Source: an uncultured Geobacteraceae bacterium
GTDB taxonomy: Bacteria; Desulfobacterota; Desulfuromonadia; Geobacterales; Pseudopelobacteraceae
NCBI GenBank assembly: GCA_903852495.1
Contig: CAINRC010000001.1
Location: forward strand, 1 to 64,000
Direction of reading: 5' to 3'
DNA: 64,000 bases
Of this stretch, positions 33,060 to 42,382 are shown in pieces; the first letter of the stretch is position 1; each line of letters starts with the position of its first letter. Made by a program: the position numbers and the translations under genes. A model generated the notes under the pieces. That model ran no database searches. It worked only from the letters and a program-made list of their open reading frames with translations, and was not told where the DNA came from.

Positions 33060-34298
33060 ATGAAAAAAAGAGTGCTTACAGTTCTGTTGGCAGGGTTGAT
33101 CACAACGCAGGCGTATGCTGCGGACAGCATTAAAATTGCGTTAACCGGTCCGTTTTCCGGCGGGTCTGCCCCGATGGGTGCATCCATGCGTGACGGTGCC
33201 AAAATTGCCATTGCCGAGATCAATGCGGCGGGGGGAATCAAGGTCGGCGCGAAGATGATGAAGTTTGAAGTTCTGGAGCGGGACGACGAGGCAAAAAATG
33301 AGCGTGGCGCCCTGATCGCCCAGGAGTTGGCCTCCATGAGCGATCTTGCCGGTGTCATCGGAACCGTAAATACCGGCGTATGTCTGGCCGGAGACAAGCA
33401 TTATCAGGAAAAAGGGATTACCAAAATAATTACCCCGGCAGCCGGTTCCGCCTCAATGACCCAGTGGAGCAAGGCTAAAGTGAAGGATCTGTCAATTTTC
33501 CGTCTGGCCGCCCATGACGGCATTCAGGCCGCAATGGTGGTTGAGGAGGCGATCAACCGCAAATTCACCAAGGTTGCCATGCTGTATGACTCAACCAACT
33601 ACGGTGTCTCCGGCCGTGACGACATGGTTGAGCAGGTCAAGAAACAGGGCAACAAACTGCAGGTGGTTACCAGCGACAAGTTCAACATCGGTGACAAAGA
33701 TATGACCGCTCAATTGCTGCGCGCCAAGAACGCCGGTGCCCAGGCGGTTCTGATCTGGGGCATTGGACCGGAACTGGCTGCCGTTGCCAACGGCATGGCC
33801 AAGATCGGCTTGAAAGCCCCCCTCATCGGCGGCTGGACCCTGTCAATGTCTAACTTCATCGACAACTCCGGGAAAAACGGCAACGGCACCCTGATGCCGC
33901 AAACGTTTATTGAAGAGCCGATCACCCCAAAAGCCAAGGCCTTTATTGCCGCCTATCACAAAGCTTACAATGTCAAACGCATCCCCTCACCGGTATCCGC
34001 AGCACAGGGATACGACGCGGTCTTCATTTTCGCCGCTGCCGTCAAGCAGGCCCAGAGCACCGATACCAAAAAAATCAAGCTTGCTCTTGAGGACCTGAAG
34101 GAGCCGGTACAGGGAGTTATCACCACCTGGAAGAAGCCGTTCACCGCATGGAACCCGGCCAATGAAGAAACTCACGAAGCATTCCGTCGCGAGCAGGTTG
34201 TCATGGGAATGGTCCAGGACGGCCACGTAATCTTCGGCAATGATGCTGACCGGAAACGGTTGATCAGCAATGCCACATCAGTCAAAGGCAAAAAATAA
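33060..34298 (+). CDS. ABC transporter substrate-binding protein, branched-chain amino acid type
   Basis: A 412-residue periplasmic protein with signal peptide MKKRVLTVLLAGLITTQAYA. The mature part is a type I binding fold: IKIALTGPFSGGSAPMGASMRDGAKIAI and a C-terminal PVSAAQGYDAVFIFAAAVKQA. AAGGAGG lies seven bases before the ATG. It is the first gene of the operon with the permeases and ATPases downstream. Ligands in this family range from Leu/Ile/Val to amides and aromatic acids, so the name does not fix the substrate. Confidence 0.92.
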   Translation: MKKRVLTVLLAGLITTQAYAADSIKIALTGPFSGGSAPMGASMRDGAKIAIAEINAAGGIKVGAKMMKFEVLERDDEAKNERGALIAQELASMSDLAGVIGTVNTGVCLAGDKHYQEKGITKIITPAAGSASMTQWSKAKVKDLSIFRLAAHDGIQAAMVVEEAINRKFTKVAMLYDSTNYGVSGRDDMVEQVKKQGNKLQVVTSDKFNIGDKDMTAQLLRAKNAGAQAVLIWGIGPELAAVANGMAKIGLKAPLIGGWTLSMSNFIDNSGKNGNGTLMPQTFIEEPITPKAKAFIAAYHKAYNVKRIPSPVSAAQGYDAVFIFAAAVKQAQSTDTKKIKLALEDLKEPVQGVITTWKKPFTAWNPANEETHEAFRREQVVMGMVQDGHVIFGNDADRKRLISNATSVKGKK

Positions 34299-34346
34299 GA
34301 TGCACTGTCCTGGAACAGGATATACGGCTGCGCAAGGAGTTGTGCG

Positions 34347-35222
34347 ATGGATCATGCAGTAATCCAGCTGATAGTAAGCGGTGCGCTTATGGGTCTGGTG
34401 TATGCCCTGGTCGCGTACGGTTTTCAGCTTACCTATGCAACCAGCAAAAGCATAAATTTCGGCCAGGGTGAACTGGTGATGCTGTCCGCTTTTGTCAGCC
34501 TTACCCTTACCAATACTGGCCTGCCGTATTATCTCATGATTCCGGGCGGTCTGCTGTTCGGCGTTATCGCCGGCCTGTTTGTTGAACGGGCCGGCGTTCG
34601 CCTGGCACTTGAGCAGAAAAGCGAGGGGTGGATTCTCATGACCATTATCCTCGGCCTGTTTGGAATATCTGCCGCAGAAAACATCTGGGGGCGGGATGAC
34701 CGCCCCTTCCCGACGCCAATTCCGACCGAACCGATTCAGTTTTTCGGTGTCAGCATAACGCCACTGGAGATTTCGGTAGCGGTCGGTGTCGTCTTGATCA
34801 TGGTTGTTATCGAACTTTTCAAACGCAAAACCCTGCTGGGCAAGGCTTTTGAGGCGGTCTCGGCAGACCGGGACGCGGCCGAACTGATGGGAATCTCCGC
34901 AACCCGCACCATCATGCTTTCCTATGGCCTGTCCGGGCTGGTTGCTGCTCTGGCCGGTATTCTGGTATCGCCGATCACCACCGTCGGCCCGACCATGGCT
35001 TCGGCACTGGTGCTGAAAGCTTTTTCCGTCGCCGTGGTTGCCGGACTGGAATCCGGATTCGGCGTGGTAATTGTGGGGCTGTTCCTCGGTTCGCTGGAAA
35101 GCCTCACCAGCTTCTATGTCGGCAGCGGCTGGCGTGAAGCACCCGGCCTGGTTCTCCTGATTCTGGCACTTGCCATACGCCCCACCGGCATCTTCGGCAA
35201 AGCTGTCATACGGAAAGTGTAG
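34347..35222 (+). CDS. ABC transporter permease, LivH type
   Basis: A 291-residue inner-membrane permease with about eight helices. LivH-type signatures are GLVYALVAYGFQLTYATSKSINFGQGEL and the coupling loop KAFEAVSADRDAAELMGIS. It pairs with the permease part of the next protein. AAGGAG lies eight bases before the ATG. Confidence 0.93.
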   Translation: MDHAVIQLIVSGALMGLVYALVAYGFQLTYATSKSINFGQGELVMLSAFVSLTLTNTGLPYYLMIPGGLLFGVIAGLFVERAGVRLALEQKSEGWILMTIILGLFGISAAENIWGRDDRPFPTPIPTEPIQFFGVSITPLEISVAVGVVLIMVVIELFKRKTLLGKAFEAVSADRDAAELMGISATRTIMLSYGLSGLVAALAGILVSPITTVGPTMASALVLKAFSVAVVAGLESGFGVVIVGLFLGSLESLTSFYVGSGWREAPGLVLLILALAIRPTGIFGKAVIRKV

Positions 35223-35268
35223 TGCCTGTCTACCTGCTGCTGATTACGTGTTACTGGAGTAGCCGCTG

Positions 35269-37242
35269 ATGCTTAAACGATTGATACTGATACGGGGGAT
35301 CGAAGTTCTGATGGTCCTCCTGCTGGCTTCCATACCGCTTGTGGTAAATAACAGCTTTGTCCTCGGCCTGCTGACGCTTTTGGCTATCTACGGTATTCTG
35401 CTGATCGGACTTGATATTACGGTCGGCTACCTCGGCCTGGTCAATCTGGCTCAGGCAGCGTTTCTCGGTCTGGGTGCCTATGCAGGGGCATTGACAGTCA
35501 CACAGCTTGGCTTCGATATGCTGTCTGCATTGCTGGTCAGTACTGTGATAGGGCTGGTTATGGGAGGGCTGCTGGCATTCCCGTCCCTCCGCCTGGAAGG
35601 ACCGCAGTTTGCCCTGGCCACCCTGAGTTTTTCTGCGTTATCGGCCACAGTTCTCAACGAATGGGAATCCTTGACCCTGGGTGCACAGGGACTACAGCTG
35701 CACCGCCCTCCCCTGTTTGGCTTTGTCCTCGATTCCAAAGGGTTCTACTGGCTCTGTCTCTGTTTTCTCGGTTTAGTCTGGATGGCCATGCGCAACCTGC
35801 TTTCTTCCCAATGGGGCCGTGCGTTTGAGGCACTGCGCGACAGTCCCATTGCAACCGATGCCATGGGGATCGGTACCTACCGGCACAAGGTGACCGCCTT
35901 TGCTCTCGGGTCCGGCCTGGGCGGGTTGGCTGGCGGTCTCTACGCGTTCAACTTTGAATACCTGCAGCCGCACGTTTTTGTCTATGAACTGATGGTTATT
36001 CTCCTGCTCGGCGTGGTGCTGGGGGGGAGGAAATCTTTGTGGGGCGCCTTTGTTGGCGCAGTATTGATCGTATTGCTGCCCAACCTTCTTTCCAACCGCC
36101 TGCTGTTCCAGATCTTTTCAGCCACAGGATTTCTGCTGGCCCTGGGAGCTGGCGGAATGGCGTTGTATCAGAAAAGAACCAAACTGTTCCAGGCAGCTGC
36201 ACCGATAATTGCCATGGGTTTGCTGGTTACCGGCAGTTTTACGGTCCAGAACACGGAGGACTGGCGCAAGGCCATCTTCGCGCTGATGCTTTTCTCGGTG
36301 GTGGTTGGACTCCCGGAAGGGCTTATGGGCTTTGCCTCCCGGTTTCTCTCCCGGATTTTCAGCATTGATCCGGAATCGTTCGCCCCCCCCTCCCTTCTGG
36401 AGGAGGTTCTTGTCAGAAAAGATGTGGACGGCGCGCCGCTCCTGCAGATTCAGGATCTGAAATGCTATTTCGGCGGGATAAAAGCCGTTGACGGCGTTTC
36501 ACTGACCGTAGCGGCCGGTACGATCCACGGCTTGATCGGCCCGAACGGTTCCGGTAAAAGCACCCTGGTTAACCTGGTATCCGGCCTGTATGTTCCTACC
36601 GGCGGCACGATCCAGTTTCAGGGCAAACCGCTGGTACAGGGGAGCCTGTTTGCTGTCGCCCAGCAGGGGATTTCCCGGACCTTCCAGAATTTGCAGCTTT
36701 TCAGTGAGTTGACCGCACTGGACAACGTCATGGTCTCCATGAAAGGTTATTATCGCAGCGCGCTGCCGCTTGTTCTAATGGGTCTTGCCAAGCGCGATGA
36801 AAAGCGGGCCGAAGCCGACTCCCTCGCCCTTCTTGAGATGGTGGGGCTGACCGGTCAGGCACGGATACCGGCCAAGGATCTCCCCTATGGTGCCCAGCGT
36901 TTTCTGGAAATTGCGCGAGCCGTTGCCCGCCGCCCGACACTGCTTATTCTGGACGAGCCGGCAGCAGGACTGGCCCACCCTGACGTTGTTACACTGCTGG
37001 CCATCATCCGGCGCATTCATCAGCAGGGCATCACGGTTATCCTGATTGAACATCACATGGATGTGGTTAGCGAACTGTGCGATACGGCAACCGTACTGGA
37101 CGGCGGCAGAATAATTGCTGAAGGAATACCTGAGGATATCAGGCGTAACCCGCTGGTTATTGAAGCATATCTCGGGAAGGGGAGCGAACCGCCCCCTGTT
37201 GCGGCTGAACGTCCTGGAACTCTGGAACCGGTGGCGGCATGA
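35269..37242 (+). CDS. ABC transporter permease-ATPase fusion (LivM-LivG type)
   Basis: A 657-residue fusion. Residues 1 to about 290 are a LivM permease (ITVGYLGLVNLAQAAFLGLGAY; coupling loop FEALRDSPIATDAMGI). Two to three further hydrophobic segments follow (about 280-365). Residues 385-640 are a LivG ATPase with GPNGSGKST, AQQGISRTFQNLQLF, a signature LPYGAQRFLEIARA, Walker B LLILDEPAAGL and the switch His in IEHHMD. Normally these are two proteins. The stop lies within the left copy of a direct repeat that flanks a MITE-like insertion. Confidence 0.93.
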   Translation: MLKRLILIRGIEVLMVLLLASIPLVVNNSFVLGLLTLLAIYGILLIGLDITVGYLGLVNLAQAAFLGLGAYAGALTVTQLGFDMLSALLVSTVIGLVMGGLLAFPSLRLEGPQFALATLSFSALSATVLNEWESLTLGAQGLQLHRPPLFGFVLDSKGFYWLCLCFLGLVWMAMRNLLSSQWGRAFEALRDSPIATDAMGIGTYRHKVTAFALGSGLGGLAGGLYAFNFEYLQPHVFVYELMVILLLGVVLGGRKSLWGAFVGAVLIVLLPNLLSNRLLFQIFSATGFLLALGAGGMALYQKRTKLFQAAAPIIAMGLLVTGSFTVQNTEDWRKAIFALMLFSVVVGLPEGLMGFASRFLSRIFSIDPESFAPPSLLEEVLVRKDVDGAPLLQIQDLKCYFGGIKAVDGVSLTVAAGTIHGLIGPNGSGKSTLVNLVSGLYVPTGGTIQFQGKPLVQGSLFAVAQQGISRTFQNLQLFSELTALDNVMVSMKGYYRSALPLVLMGLAKRDEKRAEADSLALLEMVGLTGQARIPAKDLPYGAQRFLEIARAVARRPTLLILDEPAAGLAHPDVVTLLAIIRRIHQQGITVILIEHHMDVVSELCDTATVLDGGRIIAEGIPEDIRRNPLVIEAYLGKGSEPPPVAAERPGTLEPVAA

Positions 37243-37435
37243 AGGGGCATAAGCGCTAACTTAAAGCTTTAAGTCCCTTCCCCTTCAAGGGGAAGGTTAG
37301 GATAGGGATGGGGTCGTTTTCGGTAACACCTTTAAATCAACAATCAACCCCATCCCCTCCCCGACCCTCCCCTTGAAAGGGAGGGAGAAAATCAAGAGAT
37401 TTATCGCTTAAGCTAGCGCTTATGGCATGAAGGGG
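37236..37435. mobile_element. MITE-like inverted-repeat element between livMG-type and livF-type genes
   Basis: The 12-bp direct repeat GGCATGAAGGGG occurs at 37236-37247 and 37424-37435. Between them are 176 bp whose ends are inverted, CATAAGCGCTA at the left and its complement at the right. Inner arms rich in CCCCTTCAAGG and GATGGGGT also pair, so the RNA can fold into a long hairpin. There is no coding capacity. The direct repeat includes the ribosome-binding-site core of the next gene. This looks like insertion of a non-autonomous element with target duplication. Confidence 0.75.
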
Positions 37436-37448
37436 AGAGGATAAACGT

Positions 37449-38168
37449 ATGCTGGTTGTTACAGATCTTTACGCCGGATACGGCATGAGCGAAGTGCTGA
37501 TGGGCACCTCGCTGGCAGTGAAAAAAGGTACGGTGGTTGCGCTGATAGGGCCTAACGGCGCCGGGAAAACCACCACCATGCGCACCATTTCAGGCGGCAT
37601 TAAACCAACCGGGGGAAAGATCCTTCTGGACGGAGCGCCGGTGCAGGGATTTGAGCCGTCGCACATCGCCCGCCTCGGTCTGGCCCATGCTCCTGAAGGA
37701 CGCAAGGTATTCGGCCCGCTGTCGGTTGAGGACAATCTGCTGCTTGGCGCCTTTACCCGCCTGCCCCGTTTTTTTGGCTTTCGCGCAAAGGCGGCCGATG
37801 ACCTGGAAAAAGTATATGACCTGTTTCCGCGCCTGAAGGAGCGGTATCGTCAGGCTTCCGGAACCCTTTCCGGCGGAGAGCAGCAGATGCTTGCCATCGG
37901 CCGGGCATTAATGGCGCGCCCCAAGGTTGTCCTGCTGGATGAACCGTCCATGGGTCTGGCCCCGGTTATTGTTGATGAAGTGTTCGAAATCATCCGCCGC
38001 CTGAAGGAATCGGGCATAACGCTGCTGCTGGTAGAGCAGTCGGCCAAACGGGCACTTGAAGTCGCTGATTACGCCTATGTTATGGAACGGGGGCGTATCG
38101 CCGTTGAAGGTGTTCCGCAGGAATTACAGAAGAATGAGCGGGTAATTGCTGCGTATCTGGGCAACTGA
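37449..38168 (+). CDS. ABC transporter ATPase, LivF type
   Basis: A 239-residue ATPase with GPNGAGKTTTM (Walker A), the signature LSGGEQQMLAIGRALM, Walker B VVLLDEPSMGLAP and VEQSAKRAL. The early YAGYGMSEVLMG and HAPEGRKVFG segments are typical of LivF. GGGGAGAGG lies eight bases before the ATG and survives within the right copy of the direct repeat of the element just upstream. Confidence 0.94.
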   Translation: MLVVTDLYAGYGMSEVLMGTSLAVKKGTVVALIGPNGAGKTTTMRTISGGIKPTGGKILLDGAPVQGFEPSHIARLGLAHAPEGRKVFGPLSVEDNLLLGAFTRLPRFFGFRAKAADDLEKVYDLFPRLKERYRQASGTLSGGEQQMLAIGRALMARPKVVLLDEPSMGLAPVIVDEVFEIIRRLKESGITLLLVEQSAKRALEVADYAYVMERGRIAVEGVPQELQKNERVIAAYLGN

Positions 38169-38206
38169 CCGCGTATCAGAATGTCATATCTGAAAGGGTC
38201 ACCCTC

Positions 38207-39463
38207 ATGAGTAGTGCCGCATCCCCGTATTATCGCTGGTACATCTTTGCGATGTGCGGCGGCACTTACGTTATCTCCGGTTTCTGGCGCGTGTCCAACG
38301 CAGTCATGGCCGGTGATCTGGCACGGGATCTGGCAGCCTCTCCCGAAGTTCTAGGCTTGATGGGAGGGGCGTTTTTTTATTCGTTCGGCCTGGCGCAACT
38401 GCCGATGGGGCCGCTGCTGGATCGTTTCGGGCCTCGATTTGTAATCACCCTGCTGGTCTGTGTCGGCGCGGCAAGCGCTTTGTTGTTTTCCCTGGCGGGC
38501 AGCGGCACGATGGCAGTTCTGGCGCGCGCCGGCATTGGCCTCGGCATGGCTGCGGTGCTGATGGGCTCCCTGAAAATTCTCACCACCTGGTTTTCCCCCC
38601 ACGAATTTGCCACACTGTCCGGAATTCTGATTGCCATCGGCAACCTGGGCGGCATCGGCGCGACAACCCCTCTGGCCTGGCTGAGTGACCGGATCGGCTG
38701 GCGCGGCGCCTGCGGCAGCATGGCTGCAGTTACCCTGCTGTTTGCTGCCGGTATCTATCTGGTTGTGCGCGATCACCCGCCACGCCGGGACGGCGTTCCC
38801 CCTGCTGCCCCCCCCTCTTTTGCCGTTATCCGGGCCGGGTTGCGCACCGTCTTCGGCAGTGGCGCCTTCTGGTGCCTTGCCCCGCTTGGCTTCGCATCAT
38901 ACGGGGCCCTGATTACCGCGCAGGGTCTGTGGGGTGTCCCGTTTCTGATGCATACCTACGGAATGAGCAAGACCACTGCCAGCAGTGTGCTGCTGGCCAT
39001 TCCGATCGGGGTCGTCTGCGGTGCTCCGCTGTGGGGTCGCTGGTCTGATAAACTTGGACGGCGAAAACCGCTTGTGTTGGTAGGACTCTGCACTATGCTG
39101 CTGCTTTTTTCCAGCCTTGTGCTGCATCTGCCGCTCCCCTACTGGGGCCTGGTCGTACAGTGCTGGCTGCTGGGGTTCACCAGCGCCGCCCTGTATATTC
39201 TCTATACCCAGGTAAAAGAATCATTTTCCCACGCCATCGCCGGAACGGCACTGACCGCACTCAATTTTTTCGTTATTCTTGGTGCAGCGGTGTTCCAGCA
39301 GATGACCGGGTTTATCATTGGCTTCTGGAAACCATCCGCAGACGGCGCCCTGCCGCTGCCAGCCTACCAATGGGGTTTTGGCCTGTCAGCAGCGGTTCTG
39401 GCGTTGGCCCTGGCTCTGTATCTCCTCTGTCGCGACACCGGTCCGGTAAAATCTTCAGCCTGA
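38207..39463 (+). CDS. MFS transporter
   Basis: A 418-residue, 12-helix major facilitator protein. GPLLDRFGPRFVIT corresponds to the loop 2-3 motif, and GRWSDKLGRRKPLVL to its repeat in the second half. WLSDRIGWRGACG also fits. The substrate is unknown. It lies 38 bp after the ABC ATPase gene and is probably cotranscribed, suggesting a related solute. Confidence 0.9.
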   Translation: MSSAASPYYRWYIFAMCGGTYVISGFWRVSNAVMAGDLARDLAASPEVLGLMGGAFFYSFGLAQLPMGPLLDRFGPRFVITLLVCVGAASALLFSLAGSGTMAVLARAGIGLGMAAVLMGSLKILTTWFSPHEFATLSGILIAIGNLGGIGATTPLAWLSDRIGWRGACGSMAAVTLLFAAGIYLVVRDHPPRRDGVPPAAPPSFAVIRAGLRTVFGSGAFWCLAPLGFASYGALITAQGLWGVPFLMHTYGMSKTTASSVLLAIPIGVVCGAPLWGRWSDKLGRRKPLVLVGLCTMLLLFSSLVLHLPLPYWGLVVQCWLLGFTSAALYILYTQVKESFSHAIAGTALTALNFFVILGAAVFQQMTGFIIGFWKPSADGALPLPAYQWGFGLSAAVLALALALYLLCRDTGPVKSSA

Positions 39464-39580
39464 AACCGGCATTTCTGTTGACCGTACGCAAGATCCAACA
39501 GTATATTTCCAACTCAGAGCTGGTAGAGGCAATTACATTATTCATCGTGTGAGATCGGTGAACCGGAGAGGATCATTATC

Positions 39581-39763
39581 ATGAATTGTACGATTGAACA
39601 GTTTGAGGATGTTGTCGCAAAGTTCAAATTTTTTGCCGAGTCGGTAAACATAGCACTTTCATCAGAAGCAGACGGGCTGAGGCAGGAATTGATCGTGGTA
39701 TGTGCAGAATTATTGGTGACGGTACGGGAGGAAATTGAAGCGGGGGCAGATTCCGTTATCTGA
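39581..39763 (+). CDS. Small hypothetical protein, 60 residues
   Basis: A short acidic helical protein (MNCTIEQFEDVVAKFKFF) not recognised. GGAGAGG lies nine bases before the ATG. It ends just before the terminator hairpin shared with the convergent cytochrome gene. Confidence 0.5.
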   Translation: MNCTIEQFEDVVAKFKFFAESVNIALSSEADGLRQELIVVCAELLVTVREEIEAGADSVI

Positions 39764-39765
39764 AA

Positions 39766-39803
39766 CAAAAAAAACGGGGCAGCCCGGCAATGGGCTACCC
39801 CGT
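39766..39803 (-). terminator. Terminator of the cytochrome c7 gene (possibly bidirectional)
   Basis: A 12-bp perfect stem (39774-39785 with 39792-39803) is followed on the minus strand by eight T. On the plus strand it follows the small gene, but only CTCTTAT comes after. Confidence 0.88.
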
Positions 39804-39825
39804 CTCTTATAGAATGACAGATACG

Positions 39826-40092
39826 TTATTTGGTGTGGCACCCTTTACAGTTCGTCGGGCCCTTTTTCATTTCAACGTGACAGTCCTTGCATTTTTTGTG
39901 GGCGATGTCCTTGCCGAACCCTTCGATTTTTCCACCTTCAACTTTTTCATGGCATTTCTTGCAGTCCTTCAGAGCTTCGGCATGGGCCTTGTGACTGAAG
40001 GTAACCCCTTTTTTCATTTCCATAACGTCAGCGGCAAATGCTGATGCGGCAAAAAAGGTTACTGCCAGTACTGCAACAATCATCTTCTTCAT
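39826..40092 (-). CDS. Triheme cytochrome c7, PpcA-like
   Basis: An 88-residue precursor with signal peptide MKKMIVAVLAVTFFAASAFA and a mature part of about 68 residues. It carries three heme-binding motifs CKKCH, CKDCH and CKGCH plus extra axial histidines (FSHKAH, IAH). The GKIEGFGKDIAHKKCKDCH stretch closely resembles Geobacter PpcA. It is a periplasmic electron carrier between quinone-linked cytochromes and outer-membrane conduits. It has its own promoter and terminator. Confidence 0.95.
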   Translation of the reverse strand: MKKMIVAVLAVTFFAASAFAADVMEMKKGVTFSHKAHAEALKDCKKCHEKVEGGKIEGFGKDIAHKKCKDCHVEMKKGPTNCKGCHTK

Positions 40093-40121
40093 GTGTACGT
40101 CTCCTTGTCTGCATGGGTTTT

Positions 40122-40207
40122 CTGCGCACTGCGCAGGAGGCTAATCTAAAGCGTATCCAGGGTCAATTCTGGCAGTATCTATATCATCACGAATAAGCCG
40201 CCGTCAA
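40122..40207 (-). promoter_or_regulatory. Promoter and leader hairpin of the cytochrome c7 gene
   Basis: On the minus strand TTGACG (40202-40207), 18 bp, then TATAGA (40178-40183). The leader carries the palindrome CTGCGCACTGCGCAG (40122-40136) about 30 bases before the ATG, which may stabilise the mRNA or act as an operator. Confidence 0.55.
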
Positions 40208-40390
40208 AGTTTTTTTTGTATACAAGCAGTGTAAAGATCGCCTGGGCCATCGATTATTAAGCAAGGTATTTTGTCATTCCAGTCACCGGCACAACCGTGC
40301 GGCATCCCTGTAATTACTTGACGTCTGCTCGCGCCGGGGGGTATGGTTACCTCCTGTAACGCGTCTCAAATCCTGCTCCGAAGAGGAATT

Positions 40391-41488
40391 ATGGCAAAGA
40401 GTATATTCATCGCGGCTATTGACAAAAACAGCGGCAAAACCACCACGAGCATCTGCCTTATGCATCTTGCCCGGAAGAAATATCGCCGGGTCGGTTTTAT
40501 CAAGCCGTTCGGCGGCCAGTCGCTCACTTTCCGGAAGACGGTTGTTGACAAGGACGTCGCCCTGATGACGCAGGTGTTCGACCTGACAGCCAACCCGGCT
40601 ACCATGTCCCCCGTGGTGCTTTTTCCCGACACCACCCACAAGGTTGTGGACGGGATACTATCGCCGGATGATCTCCAGAACAAAATCATCTCGGCCTATG
40701 CTGAGCTGGAAAAAGAGTGCGACCTCATCATTATTGAAGGTTCCGGACACCCCGGAGTTGGATCAGTCCTCAATATTTCCAACGCCCGGATTGCACGCAT
40801 TCTGAACGCTCCGGTGCTTCTGGTGACCGGAGGCGGCCTGGGGAGCGTGGTGGATCGACTCTCCATGATCATGGCGCTTTTCGAGAAGGAAAAAGTTGAT
40901 GTACGGGCGATTCTCGTCAACCGCCTCAACACGGAAAAGCGGGAGCGGAGCCTCGACTACCTCCGCCGCGCCCTGAAAAATGAACCGTTCAAGGTCATCG
41001 GCGGCTTTGACTATCAACCGATACTGGCAAATCCAACCCTGCGGCGCATTTCCGGGATCCTGGGTCTGCCCATACAGGGAAACCGGCGGGACCAGCAGAA
41101 AATAATCTACAAGGTTCTTGTCGGCGCGGCCTCTACACAACGGGTTACCGAACTGCTGCAGGAGCCTTCCCTGATTCTGGTCACCAGCAGTCGGGATGAA
41201 CTTCTGGTCACGCTCGCCCATCTGTATAAAATGCCCCAGTATCGCCCCCTCATCGTCGGTCTGGCCATTTCGGGAGCAACCCCCATCAGCCCCATTACCC
41301 AGCAGATTCTGGATAAGAGCAAAATCCCCTACCTGCGCGAAGAGCACAAAACCTCGGCGGAGCTGTACCAGATCATCGGCAAGGACGTTTCCAAGATCAT
41401 TGCGGAAGATACGGAAAAGCTCGACCTCATCCGTTCCCTGGCTGAATCGAATTTTGATTTTGATGCCATTGATGAACTATTTTCCTGA
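40391..41488 (+). CDS. P-loop/DRTGG-type protein (BioD/Pta N-terminal-like)
   Basis: A 365-residue protein. The N-terminal P-loop domain (AAIDKNSGKTTTSICLMHLA) resembles dethiobiotin synthetase and the N-terminal part of large phosphotransacetylases, with DLIIIEGSGHPGVGSVLNISNARIA. A DRTGG-like domain follows around residues 215-330 (KVLVGAASTQRVTELL, SLILVTSSRDELLVTLA). The catalytic phosphotransacetylase domain is absent. The role is probably regulatory or nucleotide-binding. The ATG at 40391 is preceded by AGAGGA. Confidence 0.8.
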   Translation: MAKSIFIAAIDKNSGKTTTSICLMHLARKKYRRVGFIKPFGGQSLTFRKTVVDKDVALMTQVFDLTANPATMSPVVLFPDTTHKVVDGILSPDDLQNKIISAYAELEKECDLIIIEGSGHPGVGSVLNISNARIARILNAPVLLVTGGGLGSVVDRLSMIMALFEKEKVDVRAILVNRLNTEKRERSLDYLRRALKNEPFKVIGGFDYQPILANPTLRRISGILGLPIQGNRRDQQKIIYKVLVGAASTQRVTELLQEPSLILVTSSRDELLVTLAHLYKMPQYRPLIVGLAISGATPISPITQQILDKSKIPYLREEHKTSAELYQIIGKDVSKIIAEDTEKLDLIRSLAESNFDFDAIDELFS

Positions 41489-41522
41489 TACAATTAAACC
41501 ATTGCTTTAAGAAAGGTCACAT

Positions 41523-42011
41523 ATGTCGCTAGGAAAAGAACCACTTCATACTTTGGTCGTCGGCTGCCTGATCCACAACGCTCATGACGAGGTCCTGCTT
41601 ATCAGAAACCACAAGCGTGGCTGGGAGATTCCCCAGGGGCGGGTAGAGGAAGGAGAAAATTTGATTGACGCCGTGCGCCGGGAAGTCCGGGAGGAGGCGG
41701 GTGTCGAGATCGAAATCGGGCCGCTGGCTGCCGTCTGGTCCAAGGTGGCTCCGCCGCCGGCGGTTATTTTCACCTTTCTGGGGCGATACCTGAGCGGCGA
41801 TCTGAATCCGACCGGCGACAGCGTGGAAGCACGCTGGTCCGCCCCGTCCGAGGCGCTGGCAGAGGTCACCAACAAAGTCATGAGGGAGCGGATTCAGGTG
41901 CTGCTGGATTTTGACGGCACGATAAATTACCGTTCATACACGTTGAAGCCGTATCAGGTTCTGCTGGAGCAGGGGCTGGGGGGTGAGTGTTCCGGTGGGG
42001 GGACAAGGTGA
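41523..42011 (+). CDS. NUDIX hydrolase
   Basis: A 162-residue protein with the NUDIX box at GRVEEGENLIDAVRREVREE followed by AGV, matching GX5EX7REUXEEXGU. It should cleave a nucleoside diphosphate derivative. It lies 34 bp after the DRTGG-type gene and is likely cotranscribed. The substrate is not evident. Confidence 0.93.
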   Translation: MSLGKEPLHTLVVGCLIHNAHDEVLLIRNHKRGWEIPQGRVEEGENLIDAVRREVREEAGVEIEIGPLAAVWSKVAPPPAVIFTFLGRYLSGDLNPTGDSVEARWSAPSEALAEVTNKVMRERIQVLLDFDGTINYRSYTLKPYQVLLEQGLGGECSGGGTR

Positions 42012-42082
42012 AGGAGAAAATCTGGGGCCAGTGCCTGGATCACATTTCCCGTTCCAAGCACCGGCCTCCATTGTTCCTGTTA

Positions 42083-42382
42083 TTATGACGTTACCAATTG
42101 CATCGGGATATCCATTTCTTCATGCAGAATCCTGATTATCTCCGGGCGCCCGTCTGTAAGCCATCGAAAAAAAACAAAATGATGATTGATCTTACATTTA
42201 AAACATCCTTCTTTAATATATGAGAAATCGACATTAAAAGTCTCCTGCGAGGCAATCTTTTCAAAGCAATCAAATATGCCTTTAATATAGACCTGCTCTT
42301 GATTTCTACCCCAGCTTTTCCTTGTGTATCTTGCGATATCCTTTAAATCAGTTATTGCGGCTCTTTTGATCACATATCTCAT
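42083..42382 (-). CDS. ParE/RelE-like toxin
   Basis: A 99-residue protein with the RelE/ParE fold pattern: VIKRAAITDLKDIARYTRKSWG at the start and INHHFVFFRWLTDGRPEIIRILHEEMD at the end, the IxRILHxxMD ending being typical of ParE. The gene overlaps the antitoxin gene by 4 bp. The local DNA is more AT-rich than its surroundings, suggesting acquisition. Whether it targets gyrase or mRNA is not known. Confidence 0.88.
   Translation of the reverse strand: MRYVIKRAAITDLKDIARYTRKSWGRNQEQVYIKGIFDCFEKIASQETFNVDFSYIKEGCFKCKINHHFVFFRWLTDGRPEIIRILHEEMDIPMQLVTS

Noticed and set aside
37248-37423. Two ordinary terminators between the livMG-type and livF-type genes
   Set aside because: The long inverted ends and flanking direct repeat explain the region better, and no T runs follow the stems.
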